From CAYFVU01 sp964346645 (GTDB lineage: Bacteria; Spirochaetota; Spirochaetia; DSM-16054; Sediminispirochaetaceae), in assembly GCA_964346645.1 (NCBI GenBank), contig CAYFVU010000005.1, forward strand, positions 1 to 64,000: a stretch of 64,000 bases of DNA, given 5' to 3'. Numbering within the stretch: position 1 is the stretch's first letter; each line of letters starts with the position of its first letter. The translations under genes and the position numbers were made by a program. Below are positions 1 to 8,069 of the stretch, one piece after another. The notes under the pieces are model-generated. The model saw only the letters and a list, made by a program, of their open reading frames with translations. It made no database searches and was not told the DNA's origin.

Positions 1-969
1 GCCCCGGTCCCAACTTACGCTTCCGCACCGACTCCGACCTCAAACCCGGCGCCGGCCCCTTCCCTCGACTCTACCCCCTCCTCCGGCTCTCACACCGGTC
101 GCGAGGTTCCCGCATCCACGGCATCTCGCCCACATCAGAGCAAAGAGAGAGGTAAATCCTCCCCTTCACTGCTCGGGGCGCTCTTCTGGGCCGTGTTGAT
201 CATAGTGGTCTTCACGAATCTCTTTCCCCGTCTCGAGGAGTGGTCCGGCAGCCGCAGGCGGCCTGCTCCTGCCCCGGATGAGGGCGAGAGAATCTCGCTC
301 TCCGATCAGGAGTATTCGGAAACGCGACCGGATCCTCCCCGCAAGAAGTGGACCTACCGCGGCTACACCCTCGTCCGTTCATCAACTGGAATGGTAAATG
401 TGACCGAGCTCGATATGCAGGCGCGAAGCGGGCGTACCTTGCACTACCTCATAAACAGCGTACACTTCGTCGAAGAGACGGGGATAGACGACGGCGCGCT
501 TCTCAAGAGGTATGCCGAGGCGGACCGCGACGGCAACGGCCACCTCAGCTGGCCTGAGGTGAGTGAGTTTCAGCGGAAAACCGCCCGCAGCTTTCACTAC
601 CGGCACAACAATGTCGCCCTTCCGCCGGACGAGTTCCTCAGCCGGGGCGGAGGGGACTGCGAGGACTTCGCCATCTACACCTGCGGGATGCTGCGCTTCT
701 GGGGATGGAACTGCAAGGTCGCCGGGTACTATCCGCCTGAAGGAGGAGTAGGCCACGCAATTACCCTGGTGTGGTCATCTAGGCCGATCGAGGGCTACGG
801 CTACTTCAAATACGGGGAGGGCTCGTATGCCGGAGGAGACAAGGTGCGCCCCGGCTACTGGATACCGATAGACTACGAAGCCGTAGGAGGCATTACCGAT
901 GCAATGGAGGAGAACTGGCGGCTCTGGGAGCTCTCCGACTCGGAGACCCTCTACTGGCGGAAGATGTGA
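1..969 (+). CDS. Membrane-anchored transglutaminase-like protein with EF-hand loop (5' end outside window)
   Basis: The reading frame is open from base 1, so the GTG at 193 is not the start and the gene begins upstream. About 55 residues of a Pro/Ala/Ser-rich linker precede one hydrophobic segment (LLGALFWAVLIIVVFTNLF, about residues 57-75), then a soluble domain outside the membrane. A 12-residue EF-hand loop DRDGNGHLSWPE has acidic or oxygen ligands at positions 1, 3, 5, 9 and 12. The transglutaminase-like fold is supported by Cys in GGGDCEDFA, His in GVGHAITLVW and Asp in WIPIDYE, spaced as in papain-like transglutaminases. Such proteins are usually peptidases or cross-linking enzymes; substrate unknown. 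It ends 136 bp before the CARF regulator. The missing N-terminus may hold a zinc ribbon, which cannot be seen. Confidence 0.75.
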   Translation, partial: APVPTYASAPTPTSNPAPAPSLDSTPSSGSHTGREVPASTASRPHQSKERGKSSPSLLGALFWAVLIIVVFTNLFPRLEEWSGSRRRPAPAPDEGERISLSDQEYSETRPDPPRKKWTYRGYTLVRSSTGMVNVTELDMQARSGRTLHYLINSVHFVEETGIDDGALLKRYAEADRDGNGHLSWPEVSEFQRKTARSFHYRHNNVALPPDEFLSRGGGDCEDFAIYTCGMLRFWGWNCKVAGYYPPEGGVGHAITLVWSSRPIEGYGYFKYGEGSYAGGDKVRPGYWIPIDYEAVGGITDAMEENWRLWELSDSETLYWRKM

Positions 970-1105
970 AGGTACCGGCGTGTCGGTGCGACACGGCACT
1001 CTACACTGCATCACGGTGCAAGGGTTCGGCTGCAGGGTACAGCTTATGAGGAGCGGTGATATAAAAAAACTTGTGTCGAGACAAATTTTGTTATATCCTT
1101 TGAGC

Positions 1106-2665
1106 ATGAAACCGCAGGCTTTGTGCGCGTGGCTCGGCAAGACGGATATCCGGGCATCGAAATGGGATGCGGAGGTCGGCAGAGGGCCGATCCTCCAGGC
1201 CCTCGACGAGGGAGGCTATGCGGCCCTTACGCTCCTGTCCAACTACTCCGAGGAGGAGAGCACGGGCTACCGGCGATGGCTCGCCCAGCAGCTTCCCGGT
1301 CTCGAGCTCGAGCTGCGTCTCATAACCCTGAGCTCGCCGACCGATTTCGCCGAGATCTACGAGGCCGCAGTGGAGATGCTCGGCGAGTTTACCTCCGCTC
1401 ATCCCGACTACGAACTGACCTTCCACCTGAGTCCGGGCACGCCGGCGATGGCCGCCACCTGGATACTCATCGCCAGCGGCAAGTACACGGCCTACCTCGT
1501 GGAGACGAGCCGAGAGAAGGGGGTGCAGAAGATCCGTCTGCCCTTCGAGATCCTCGCCGAATACCACCCGCGCTACGGAAGGCGCATAGACTCGCAGATC
1601 ATCGGCATATCCGACGAGATGCTGCCGGTGACGCCGGAGTTCGACCGCATCATCCACGACTCGGAGGTCATGACACGTACGGTCAACATGTCCCGGCGAA
1701 TCTCCTTCTTCGATGTACCGGTGCTCCTCCTCGGGGAATCCGGCACGGGCAAGGAGCTCTTCGCGCGGGCGATCCACGGCAGCTCGCAGCGGGCCGACGG
1801 ACCGTTCGTCTCGGTGAACTGCGGGGCTCTCCCCGAGGGGCTCGTGGAGTCGGAGCTATTCGGCTACGAGAAGGGCGCCTTCACCGGCGCGAGCGCCGAG
1901 AAGAAGGGCTACCTCGAGAGCGCCGACGGGGGGACCCTCTTTCTCGACGAGATCGGCGAGCTGCCCCTCCACGTGCAGGTCCTCCTCCTGCGCGTCCTAC
2001 AGGACGGCAGCTTTCAGCGCATCGGCAGCACCAAACGCAGGACCAGCGACTTCCGCCTCATAAGCGCCACCAACCGTCCGCTCCTAGAGGCCGCCCCCTT
2101 CCGCGACGACCTCTTTCACCGCATCGCGGTGGGAGTGATCAAGCTGCCGCCGCTTCGCGAGCGCGAGAACGACCTGCAGCGCCTCACCGACCACTTCCTG
2201 CAGAAGCTCAACGACGAGTTCTCCTCTGTCGAAGGCTTCAGGAGAAAGTCCCTGAGCGTGGAAGCGCGAAAGCTCATCGGCTCCTACTCCTGGCCGGGCA
2301 ACGTCCGGGAGTTGATCAACACGCTCACCCGCGCCTGTCTCTGGTGCGCCGGCGATACGATCGACGGAGAGGTGATCGAGCAGTCGCTCGTACGGCGCGA
2401 GCTGGGCGGGGCAGGAGCGGCAGCGACCGAAGACTCGGAAGCCCGGGCGGCCGAATATGAGCGGCGAGTCATCCTCGACCGCCCTCTCGGCGACGGTTTC
2501 GACCTGGAAGAGCTGGTCGAGGAGGTAAAGCGCCACTACCTTCGCCGCGCAATGGAGGAGGCCGACGGCAGCAAGGTAGAGGCGACGAGGCTCCTCGGCC
2601 TGTCGAACTACCAGACCCTCAGCAACTGGCTCGATCGCTACGGGGTCGAGTATTCGGATGAGTGA
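1106..2665 (+). CDS. RtcR-like sigma-54-dependent activator with N-terminal CARF-like domain
   Basis: The first 160 residues match the N-terminal CARF-like region of RtcR in order and character: a strand with LITLSSPTDFAEIYE, then YELTFHLSPGTPAMAA, then a strand leading to the AAA domain. The AAA+ domain has Walker A GESGTGKE (about residue 210), the sigma-54-contact loop GAFTGA (about 257), Walker B GGTLFLDEIGEL (about 276) and a C-terminal Fis-type helix-turn-helix (about 490-510). It should activate a sigma-54 promoter when the CARF domain binds a nucleotide or RNA-derived ligand. ATG 1106 was chosen because the upstream extension is low-quality sequence and homology starts here. No Shine-Dalgarno is visible; a TTATAT box lies at 1091-1096. 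No RtcA, RtcB or other RNA-repair gene is in the window, so the target is unknown. Confidence 0.85.
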   Translation: MKPQALCAWLGKTDIRASKWDAEVGRGPILQALDEGGYAALTLLSNYSEEESTGYRRWLAQQLPGLELELRLITLSSPTDFAEIYEAAVEMLGEFTSAHPDYELTFHLSPGTPAMAATWILIASGKYTAYLVETSREKGVQKIRLPFEILAEYHPRYGRRIDSQIIGISDEMLPVTPEFDRIIHDSEVMTRTVNMSRRISFFDVPVLLLGESGTGKELFARAIHGSSQRADGPFVSVNCGALPEGLVESELFGYEKGAFTGASAEKKGYLESADGGTLFLDEIGELPLHVQVLLLRVLQDGSFQRIGSTKRRTSDFRLISATNRPLLEAAPFRDDLFHRIAVGVIKLPPLRERENDLQRLTDHFLQKLNDEFSSVEGFRRKSLSVEARKLIGSYSWPGNVRELINTLTRACLWCAGDTIDGEVIEQSLVRRELGGAGAAATEDSEARAAEYERRVILDRPLGDGFDLEELVEEVKRHYLRRAMEEADGSKVEATRLLGLSNYQTLSNWLDRYGVEYSDE

Positions 2666-2808
2666 TCCGCAACACCTCCAGACATAGTCGCCGAAAAGCC
2701 CTGAAAAGAACGCTCAAGGTGGTGATCGAACGGTTCAACCTCACCCATGCCTACCTCAAGAGATACTTCAAAAACCAGTACGGCTTCGATGTGAAAAATA
2801 TACGCTGA
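2662..2808 (+). CDS. Small basic ORF (48 aa) translationally coupled to the CARF/sigma-54 regulator
   Basis: A GTG start overlaps the regulator's stop codon as GTGA (2662-2665), the usual arrangement for translational coupling. The 48-residue product is strongly basic (many Arg and Lys), with a helical-looking centre and the C-terminal half HAYLKRYFKNQYGFDVKNIR. I do not recognise a family. It could be a small effector or nucleic-acid-binding partner of the regulator, or a decayed remnant. The amphipathic pattern and exact overlap favour a real gene, but the short length leaves doubt. Confidence 0.45.
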   Translation: MIRNTSRHSRRKALKRTLKVVIERFNLTHAYLKRYFKNQYGFDVKNIR

Positions 2809-2918
2809 AGCCGACAGGCGCTGCACTGCTGAAGGCTATCGGCTAAAGGCCATCGGCTGAAGACTCTCGCGCCGGCTTCGATCCGGGCCCGCCCCCCATA
2901 CGAACTCCACAAGCGCAC

Positions 2919-2967
2919 AAAAAACCCGCCTCCGCACGCCGGACACATCGGCGCAGGGAAGGCGGGC
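2919..2967 (-). terminator. Intrinsic terminator downstream of tRNA-Thr
   Basis: Read on the minus strand, a stem of CCCGCCT with AGGCGGG, with an inner GCGCCG/CCGGCG-type helix, is followed by a run of T. It lies just past the tRNA 3' end and faces the right way to end that transcript. Confidence 0.8.
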
Positions 2968-2972
2968 TCTCG

Positions 2973-3046
2973 AGCCACCTGTCAGATTCGAACTGACGAC
3001 CCCGAGATTACAAGTCACGTGCTCTGGCCAGCTGAGCTAAGGTGGC
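2973..3046 (-). tRNA. tRNA-Thr (anticodon TGT)
   Basis: The minus strand folds into a 74-nt cloverleaf: acceptor GCCACCT/AGGTGGC, D-arm with GG in the loop, anticodon loop CTTGTAA giving TGT, 5-nt variable loop and T-arm GTCAG-TTCGAAT-CTGAC. The discriminator base is T and CCA is not encoded. The anticodon stem contains one T-T mismatch (bases 3017 and 3005), equivalent to positions 29-41. It stands alone, with its own terminator. Confidence 0.93.
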
Positions 3047-3099
3047 TAATCAAACTTACGGCGCACATATCTCTACACGGAAAGGGGCCTTTTGTCAAG

Positions 3100-4745
3100 C
3101 TACCGCACGAAGAAGAGCGCCCCTCTTATCTCCTCGTGATCAGGATCTACTACCAGGGGAAAGGTGATTCGCCAGTGAGTGCCATCTTTTTGCCGCAGAT
3201 CGAAGCTGCCGTTCAGCTGATGCGCGAGGCTGGTGATCAGCTGCACCCCGAGCGACTCCTCGTCCCTTACATCTATATCGCCCTCCCTGCCGAGGCCGTT
3301 GTCCTCCACGAGGAGCACGAGTCTCCCCTCCTTTTCGTAGACCAGGAGCCTCAGCTCACCTCCGCCTCCTTCCGGAAAGTCGTGCGCGCGGACATTGTGC
3401 ACGAGCTCGTTCACGATGAGCCCGAAAGGGATGGCCCCCTCTATGCTGGTCTCGATCTTCGCTTCGATCGAGAGCTCGGGGCGTATGTCCGCCTCTTCCA
3501 GCTCCAGCAACTGCGTCGAGAGAAAATCTTTGAGGTAGTCGTGGAGATTGATGCTCAAGAGGTTCTGCGATTGATGGAGATACTCGTGGGCGGTCGAGAG
3601 GGCATGGATTCTTCGGATGCTCTTGTTGACCGCCGCAAGGGCGATAGGATCTTCGATGGAGGAGTGCTCGAGATTCAGGAGGCTGGTGATGAGCTGCATG
3701 TTGTTCTTCGTGCGATGATGGACCTCTCGAAGAAGGGTCTCCTTCTCCTCGAGAGCATGTTGTAGATTTTCCTCCATCTTCTTGCGTTTCGAAATATCAC
3801 GGATGAAGGCCTGTATCAGTGTACTTTCCTCGAACTCTATACTGCTCAGGCTTATCTCAGTGACGAAGGGTTTTCCCTCACTCGTGAGGTGGATCCACTC
3901 GAAGAGCTGCGGAGAACCGCTTATGCAGAGGCCGATGTACTGCTCGGCGAGCTCATGCGACTTTGAACCATCCGGCTGCACCTCCGGAGAGAGTTCGTAG
4001 GGAGTTCGTCCGAGGAGCTCTCTCTTCGACATGCCGAACATATCCGCCGCACGGTTGTTGCAGTCCGCAATCCGATTCTGATTAATGATGAAGATGCCGT
4101 CGTTTGCATTGTTGAAGAGAACCGAGTAGTGCCGTTCAACCGAGGAGAGCTTTCGTCCCTTATCCCGCACCTCCTCCTGCAGCTCGACCTCACGTTTCAA
4201 CTGCACGTACTTTTCCCTGTAGAGGCGGTAGATGCGGTAGGTGTACAGACCTGCAATGACCACGATGGCAAGCAGCAGGAGGTTTATAGAGCGGCGTAAA
4301 TAGGTAATTGTCGGGGGAACCGAGAAGATAGACTCGGAAGGTGTGGCCATGAAGAGGTGGAAATAGTCATCCCCGAGCCGCACCCTGCTCCATGCGGCGA
4401 AGTACCGGGAACCTTTTAGTTCGAATACCGATTTGCCGGCTTCCTCAGCGCTAAGATCCCGCGTCGAGACTCCGGGAAAAACCTCAGGGAGTTGCGCATT
4501 CAAGTGTTCGGGCTCGTCGCTCCACACGATTTTACCCTCGCCGTTGCAGATGCACAAATCGTAGTGCTGCTCCGCTGCGCCGGTCTTCAGATAGCTCTTT
4601 GCGTACAAGCCCAGGNNNNNNNNNNNNNNNNNNNNNNNNNNNNNNNNNNNNNNNNNNNNNNNNNNNNNNNNNNNNNNNNNNNNNNNNNNNNNNNNNNNNN
4701 NNNNNNNNNNNNNNNGGGAACCTTCGAGATGTAGGTCTCGCTCAC
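3100..4745 (-). CDS. PAS-containing HisKA_2-type sensor histidine kinase, interrupted by assembly gap
   Basis: The gene is broken by Ns at 4616-4715. Its likely start is GTG at 4745, overlapping the aroH stop as GTGA, and ten codons are readable before the gap. After the gap a 500-residue frame continues: the end of a periplasmic sensor (Cache-like), one membrane segment (LLLLAIVVIAGLYTY), a short coiled coil, a PAS domain (around VLFNNANDGIFIINQN), the HisKA_2 phospho-acceptor region with EVHHRTKNNMQLI, and an ATPase domain with NELVHN and VEDNGLG. From 4745 to 3100 is not a multiple of three, so the true gap length differs from 100. It should autophosphorylate on the first His of the HH pair. 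The partner regulator is not adjacent. Confidence 0.85.
4616..4715. other. 100-N assembly gap of unknown true length
   Basis: The flanks share no overlap, so sequence is truly missing, part of the sensor domain of the kinase. The frame across the block does not fit 100 nt, so the N count is a placeholder. Confidence 0.95.
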
Positions 4746-5143
4746 CCCTTCCCTTCCGTGCGGTCCCCGTCGCTCCCGCGACGGTCCTGCAAATCCGGAC
4801 GCAGCTTCTCGGCCCCCTGTAGGTATACCGGCCGGAGCTCCCGACCCTCCTCCGTTTCGGCGGTCAACAGCACCCGGACCACATGTGCCATCGAAGCTTC
4901 GAACGGGGGCTCGAGGCTGCAGAAGAGCGGTGTCGAGGCATAGCCGAGCCGCCGGAAAGCCGTGGCGGGATTCGCCGCGCTGAGGTCCCCGGTGACGGTG
5001 AACTGCACGGAGATTATATCTCCTTCGGTAAGACCGTTGATGCTCAACATCTCCTGCATCAATTTCTCGGTTCCTTCGATTATCTCTTCTGCGCGGTTCC
5101 TGCCGATGGCGACCGCTCCTCGTACCGCCTGAACCCGTTTCAC
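4742..5143 (-). CDS. aroH: Chorismate mutase, AroH class
   Basis: Converts chorismate to prephenate for phenylalanine and tyrosine synthesis, in the cytoplasm as a trimer. The 133-aa product follows the AroH family end to end: the conserved Arg near the N-terminus in QAVRGAVAI, VTGDLSAANPATAFRRLG, the active-site Cys and Glu in LFCSLE, Arg in VVRVLL, and the C-terminal VYLQGAEKLRPDL. Length is close to the 127 aa of Bacillus AroH. GTG 5143 was chosen because GGAGG sits just upstream and because the longer frame reads into the preceding gene. It lies 11 nt after the small membrane protein and overlaps the kinase start. Confidence 0.93.
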   Translation of the reverse strand: MKRVQAVRGAVAIGRNRAEEIIEGTEKLMQEMLSINGLTEGDIISVQFTVTGDLSAANPATAFRRLGYASTPLFCSLEPPFEASMAHVVRVLLTAETEEGRELRPVYLQGAEKLRPDLQDRRGSDGDRTEGKG

Positions 5144-5154
5144 CTCTGCCTCCT

Positions 5155-5460
5155 CTACCAGAAAAACCAGCTGAACATGATATTGATAAGTGTGAGCATG
5201 CCTGCGCCGTATACGAAGGCGGCTGCCGCCCTCAGCGGAGCCGCGTATCCTCCGCCTCCGCGTGCGAGGCGGACAACGGAGAAGACCCCGTAGTAGAGAT
5301 CGGTAACGCAGAGCACAAAGAGATTCCACTCGAGTATCCTCAACAACAACAGAAGGGTGTCGTCGAGAAAGCCCTGCACGTTCCCCATCACGTAGAGAAA
5401 GAGCACGATCAAGGATACGAAGAGGAGATAGAGCGTAGTATTTCCGGCTATTCGGGCCAA
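5155..5460 (-). CDS. Small integral membrane protein, unknown function
   Basis: A 101-aa product with about three hydrophobic segments: TLYLLFVSLIVLFLYVMG, LLLLLRILEWNLFVLCV and a C-terminal AGMLTLINIMFSWFFW. Start is TTG 5460 with AGGAAGG five nt upstream. It is the first gene of the aroH-kinase unit and has a clear promoter at 5496-5524. I do not recognise a family. Confidence 0.7.
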   Translation of the reverse strand: MARIAGNTTLYLLFVSLIVLFLYVMGNVQGFLDDTLLLLLRILEWNLFVLCVTDLYYGVFSVVRLARGGGGYAAPLRAAAAFVYGAGMLTLINIMFSWFFW

Positions 5461-5495
5461 GTCCTTCCTCTACTCGATGAGCACATCTGAAATTA

Positions 5496-5524
5496 ATAGT
5501 ATCAGTGTGCCCGACTTATGACAA
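5496..5524 (-). promoter_or_regulatory. Sigma-70-type promoter for the aroH operon
   Basis: TTGTCA (5524-5519) and TACTAT (5501-5496) are separated by exactly 17 nt on the minus strand, giving a leader of about 29 nt with a Shine-Dalgarno before TTG 5460. Confidence 0.7.
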
Positions 5525-5548
5525 TAAGAACTCGAATACACTCTACGG

Positions 5549-5578
5549 TTGCGCACGGGCGGGGTCTCATCGTACAAT
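5549..5578 (+). promoter_or_regulatory. Promoter for the HAD-hydrolase gene, near-leaderless
   Basis: TTGCGC and TACAAT lie 18 nt apart. The expected start point, near 5585, is only about 2 nt before the GTG at 5587. Confidence 0.5.
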
Positions 5579-5586
5579 AAAGGTAC

Positions 5587-6585
5587 GTGAACACAGATAT
5601 GCGCACATGTACGGTGGAAGAGGTCGAACGCCTCGTTGCAGCCATAAATGGCGAACTCATCGACGAAGCACAGAAGAGCCGTGCCGATCTCTCCCCGATC
5701 GAGACAGGAATGACCCCGAAGCTCCCGGTCCTCACCGGCCTAAAGGCGGTCCTCTTCGACATCTACGGGACCCTCCTGATATCGGCAGCCGGTGAGGTAG
5801 GCAGCGCCATAGAGGAGACACCCCCTGCATCCGCCGACGAGACGAACGAGACGCGGGTATTTGCCGGGGTGCTGAAGGAGACGGGGCTGAGCCCGGCTCC
5901 GAGGGCCGGCCGCCGGGCTCAGCAGCTCTACTACGACGGCATTCAGCAGATCCACGAGCTGCTGAAGAGCCGCGGTGTGGCCCATCCCGAGGTCAACATC
6001 GTCGATGTCTGGCTCCGCATGCTCGAAAAGCTCATAGAGGAGGGCTTGATCCGAGATCTTCACGAGCTTCCGACCGCGGCGGTCAGAGCCGCCTTCCGCT
6101 TCGAGATCAGCGCCAACGTCGTCTGCCCCATGCCCGGAGCCGCAGAGATAGTGCAGGAGCTCGCCGGGCGAGGCCTCACACTCGGCATCGTCTCCAATGC
6201 CCAGTTCTACACCCCCCTCGTCATCGAGGCGCTGCTCGGTGCTCCGGTCGAGAAAATCGGATTCGCCGATACTCTCTGCGTGTGGTCCTGGAAGCTGCTG
6301 GAGGCGAAACCGTCTTTGCGTCTCTTCGAGCAGGCACTCGAGAGGCTCCGCGATACATACGGAATCACGGCGGACGAGGTTCTCTACGTAGGCAACGACA
6401 TGCGCAACGATATTCGCCCGTCGAAAGAGCTCGGCTGTGCGACGGCGCTCTTCGCCGGAGACAGGCGCTCGCTCAGACTCCGCCCGGACGAAGCTTCAGG
6501 GAGACGGACGGAACCGGATGCGACGATCACCCATCTCGAGCAGTTATCGCAGGTCGTGCCGGGGCGGCGCAGCGAAGATGCATGA
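5587..6585 (+). CDS. HAD-superfamily hydrolase
   Basis: A soluble 332-aa protein, probably a phosphatase acting on a small phosphorylated metabolite. The HAD motifs are in order: motif I FDIYGTLL (about residue 58, nucleophile Asp with the general acid position occupied by Tyr), motif II IVSNAQF, a motif III Lys in EAKPS, and motif IV VGNDMRNDI. The usual DxD of motif I is DxY, which occurs in some HAD dehalogenase-like branches and is worth a check. A large helical cap lies between motifs I and II. About 50 residues precede motif I. Start is uncertain: GTG 5587 or ATG 5599. Confidence 0.8.
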   Translation: MNTDMRTCTVEEVERLVAAINGELIDEAQKSRADLSPIETGMTPKLPVLTGLKAVLFDIYGTLLISAAGEVGSAIEETPPASADETNETRVFAGVLKETGLSPAPRAGRRAQQLYYDGIQQIHELLKSRGVAHPEVNIVDVWLRMLEKLIEEGLIRDLHELPTAAVRAAFRFEISANVVCPMPGAAEIVQELAGRGLTLGIVSNAQFYTPLVIEALLGAPVEKIGFADTLCVWSWKLLEAKPSLRLFEQALERLRDTYGITADEVLYVGNDMRNDIRPSKELGCATALFAGDRRSLRLRPDEASGRRTEPDATITHLEQLSQVVPGRRSEDA

Positions 6586-6665
6586 GGAATGCATGGGACG
6601 GGCACGGCTGTAAAGTGCCGGCCTGTTGTGATATGATCTGATACGATTGTCTGAAGGAGCACCAT

Positions 6666-7568
6666 ATGAAGGCGAAATTCTTTCTCGTACTTATACTCCT
6701 CATCGCGGTGGGCGGTACCGGTTTCTACTTCGGCTGGATCCAGTTCCAACTGCCGGCACACACCTACGGAGTAATCTATACCAAGACCGGCGGCTGGGAC
6801 AGCCGAGCGGTCGAACCCGGAACCTTCAACTGGCGGTGGGAGCGCCTCATTCCCACGAACATGACGCTCTACCGCATACCGCTGAGGCCTCAAACGGTGG
6901 ATGTGTCGCAGGAGGGGACCCTTCCCTCGGGAGATGTCTATGCCTCTGTGCTCGAGAACAAAGGCGATTTCACCTACTCCCTCGAGTTCTCTCTCAGCTA
7001 TCAGCTGAAAAAGGAGCTTCTTCCCGAGCTCGTGCAGGAAAAGGGTCTGGAGCCGGAGAAACTCGACTCCTGGTACGAGGGGCTCAACAGGCAGATCATG
7101 GCCTCGGTTACTGAAATCGTAGAGGACGAGGCGGAGGCGGTCGACGAGTCGGATTCCGCCGATCTCGCCTTCGGCAAGCTGGAGGAGACGCTGCTCGCCG
7201 GTCTATCTGAGGATTTTACCTACGTCGACTTTGAGGCCGTTCAACCGAAAAAAATAGACGTCCCCGACCCGGACCTCTACCGTTCGGCAAAGGAGTACTA
7301 CTTGGGCGTGCTCGAGAAGCGCGAGCAGATCGAGCGCGAGACATTGGAGCAGGAGCGCTCCTGGATGGTGAGCGAGGAGTCAAGACTGCAGGTACTCGAG
7401 AGGTACGGCAAGCTCTTTACCGACTACCCGGGGCTCGTCCGTTACTTCGCGCTGCAGGAGAGCGAGGAGTTCAAGGATCTGCTTCCTCCGGTCGACCTCC
7501 TGAAGTCCGAGTCCGGCGGAGCCGAGCAGTCGAGCACCGAAAACACCGGCGAGACAGAAAACCAGTAG
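6666..7568 (+). CDS. SPFH/Band 7-like membrane-anchored protein
   Basis: A 300-aa protein with an N-terminal membrane anchor (residues 4-24) followed by a prohibitin-like region: TYGVIYTKTGGWDSRAVEPG, a strand-rich part, then a charged helical segment rich in Glu and Arg (about 210-245) and an acidic, Ser-rich tail. The layout resembles SPFH proteins that form membrane scaffolds, but similarity is modest. ATG 6666 has GAAGGAG upstream. It is followed 9 nt later by the HIT gene, so the two are likely co-transcribed. Confidence 0.55.
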   Translation: MKAKFFLVLILLIAVGGTGFYFGWIQFQLPAHTYGVIYTKTGGWDSRAVEPGTFNWRWERLIPTNMTLYRIPLRPQTVDVSQEGTLPSGDVYASVLENKGDFTYSLEFSLSYQLKKELLPELVQEKGLEPEKLDSWYEGLNRQIMASVTEIVEDEAEAVDESDSADLAFGKLEETLLAGLSEDFTYVDFEAVQPKKIDVPDPDLYRSAKEYYLGVLEKREQIERETLEQERSWMVSEESRLQVLERYGKLFTDYPGLVRYFALQESEEFKDLLPPVDLLKSESGGAEQSSTENTGETENQ

Positions 7569-7577
7569 GGCTTTTAT

Positions 7578-8069
7578 TTGGAATACTTCTTCAACTTTCA
7601 GAAAATGGCGTACATGAAAAAACCAAAACCCGAGGGCTGCATACTCTGCCTCATAGGCGGAGGCTCGAGCGAGGTGGAGTCGCTCACGGTGTGGGAGAAC
7701 GAGCGTTTTCTCGTGACGGTTAACCTCTACCCCTATAACCCCGCGCACCTGATGATCGCCCCGAAGCGGCACGTTACCGACGTACGAGAGCTCACCATGC
7801 GCGAAGAGTCGGAGCTGGTCATGCTCAGGCGTTACATCCTCAACATTCTCGACAGTATCTACTCCCCCTCGGCCTACAACATCGGCTACAACATGGGGCT
7901 GGAAGGGGGAGCCTCCATCGAACACCTCCACCTCCACATCATACCGCGATACCCCCGGGAGCTCGGCATCGCCGACCTCATCGCCGGGAAACGGGTGCTG
8001 GTCGAGGACCCGAAGACCACCCAGGAGAAGATCATCCGAGAGATTCGTCGGAGCCCTTCTCCGCTCTAA
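7578..8069 (+). CDS. HIT-family nucleotide hydrolase/transferase
   Basis: A 163-aa histidine-triad protein. The triad reads EHLHLHIIPRY near residue 115. The N-terminal GCILC resembles the zinc-binding cysteine pair of some HIT proteins, and NLYPYNPAHLMIAPKRHV is typical of the Ap4A hydrolase/phosphorylase-like branch. It probably cleaves dinucleoside polyphosphates or adenylated compounds. TTG 7578 is the likely start because the ten residues before the first ATG look native to this family. Its 3' end overlaps the convergent DUF5312-like gene by 38 bp. Confidence 0.85.
   Translation: MEYFFNFQKMAYMKKPKPEGCILCLIGGGSSEVESLTVWENERFLVTVNLYPYNPAHLMIAPKRHVTDVRELTMREESELVMLRRYILNILDSIYSPSAYNIGYNMGLEGGASIEHLHLHIIPRYPRELGIADLIAGKRVLVEDPKTTQEKIIREIRRSPSPL

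Noticed and set aside
899..1105. 69-residue N-terminal extension of the CARF regulator
   Set aside because: It overlaps the transglutaminase gene, has no ribosome site and no similarity to RtcR-type N-termini.
2809..2918. A gene between the small basic ORF and the tRNA terminator
   Set aside because: Only a short run of CATCGGCT-like repeats is seen; no frame with a start and plausible composition.
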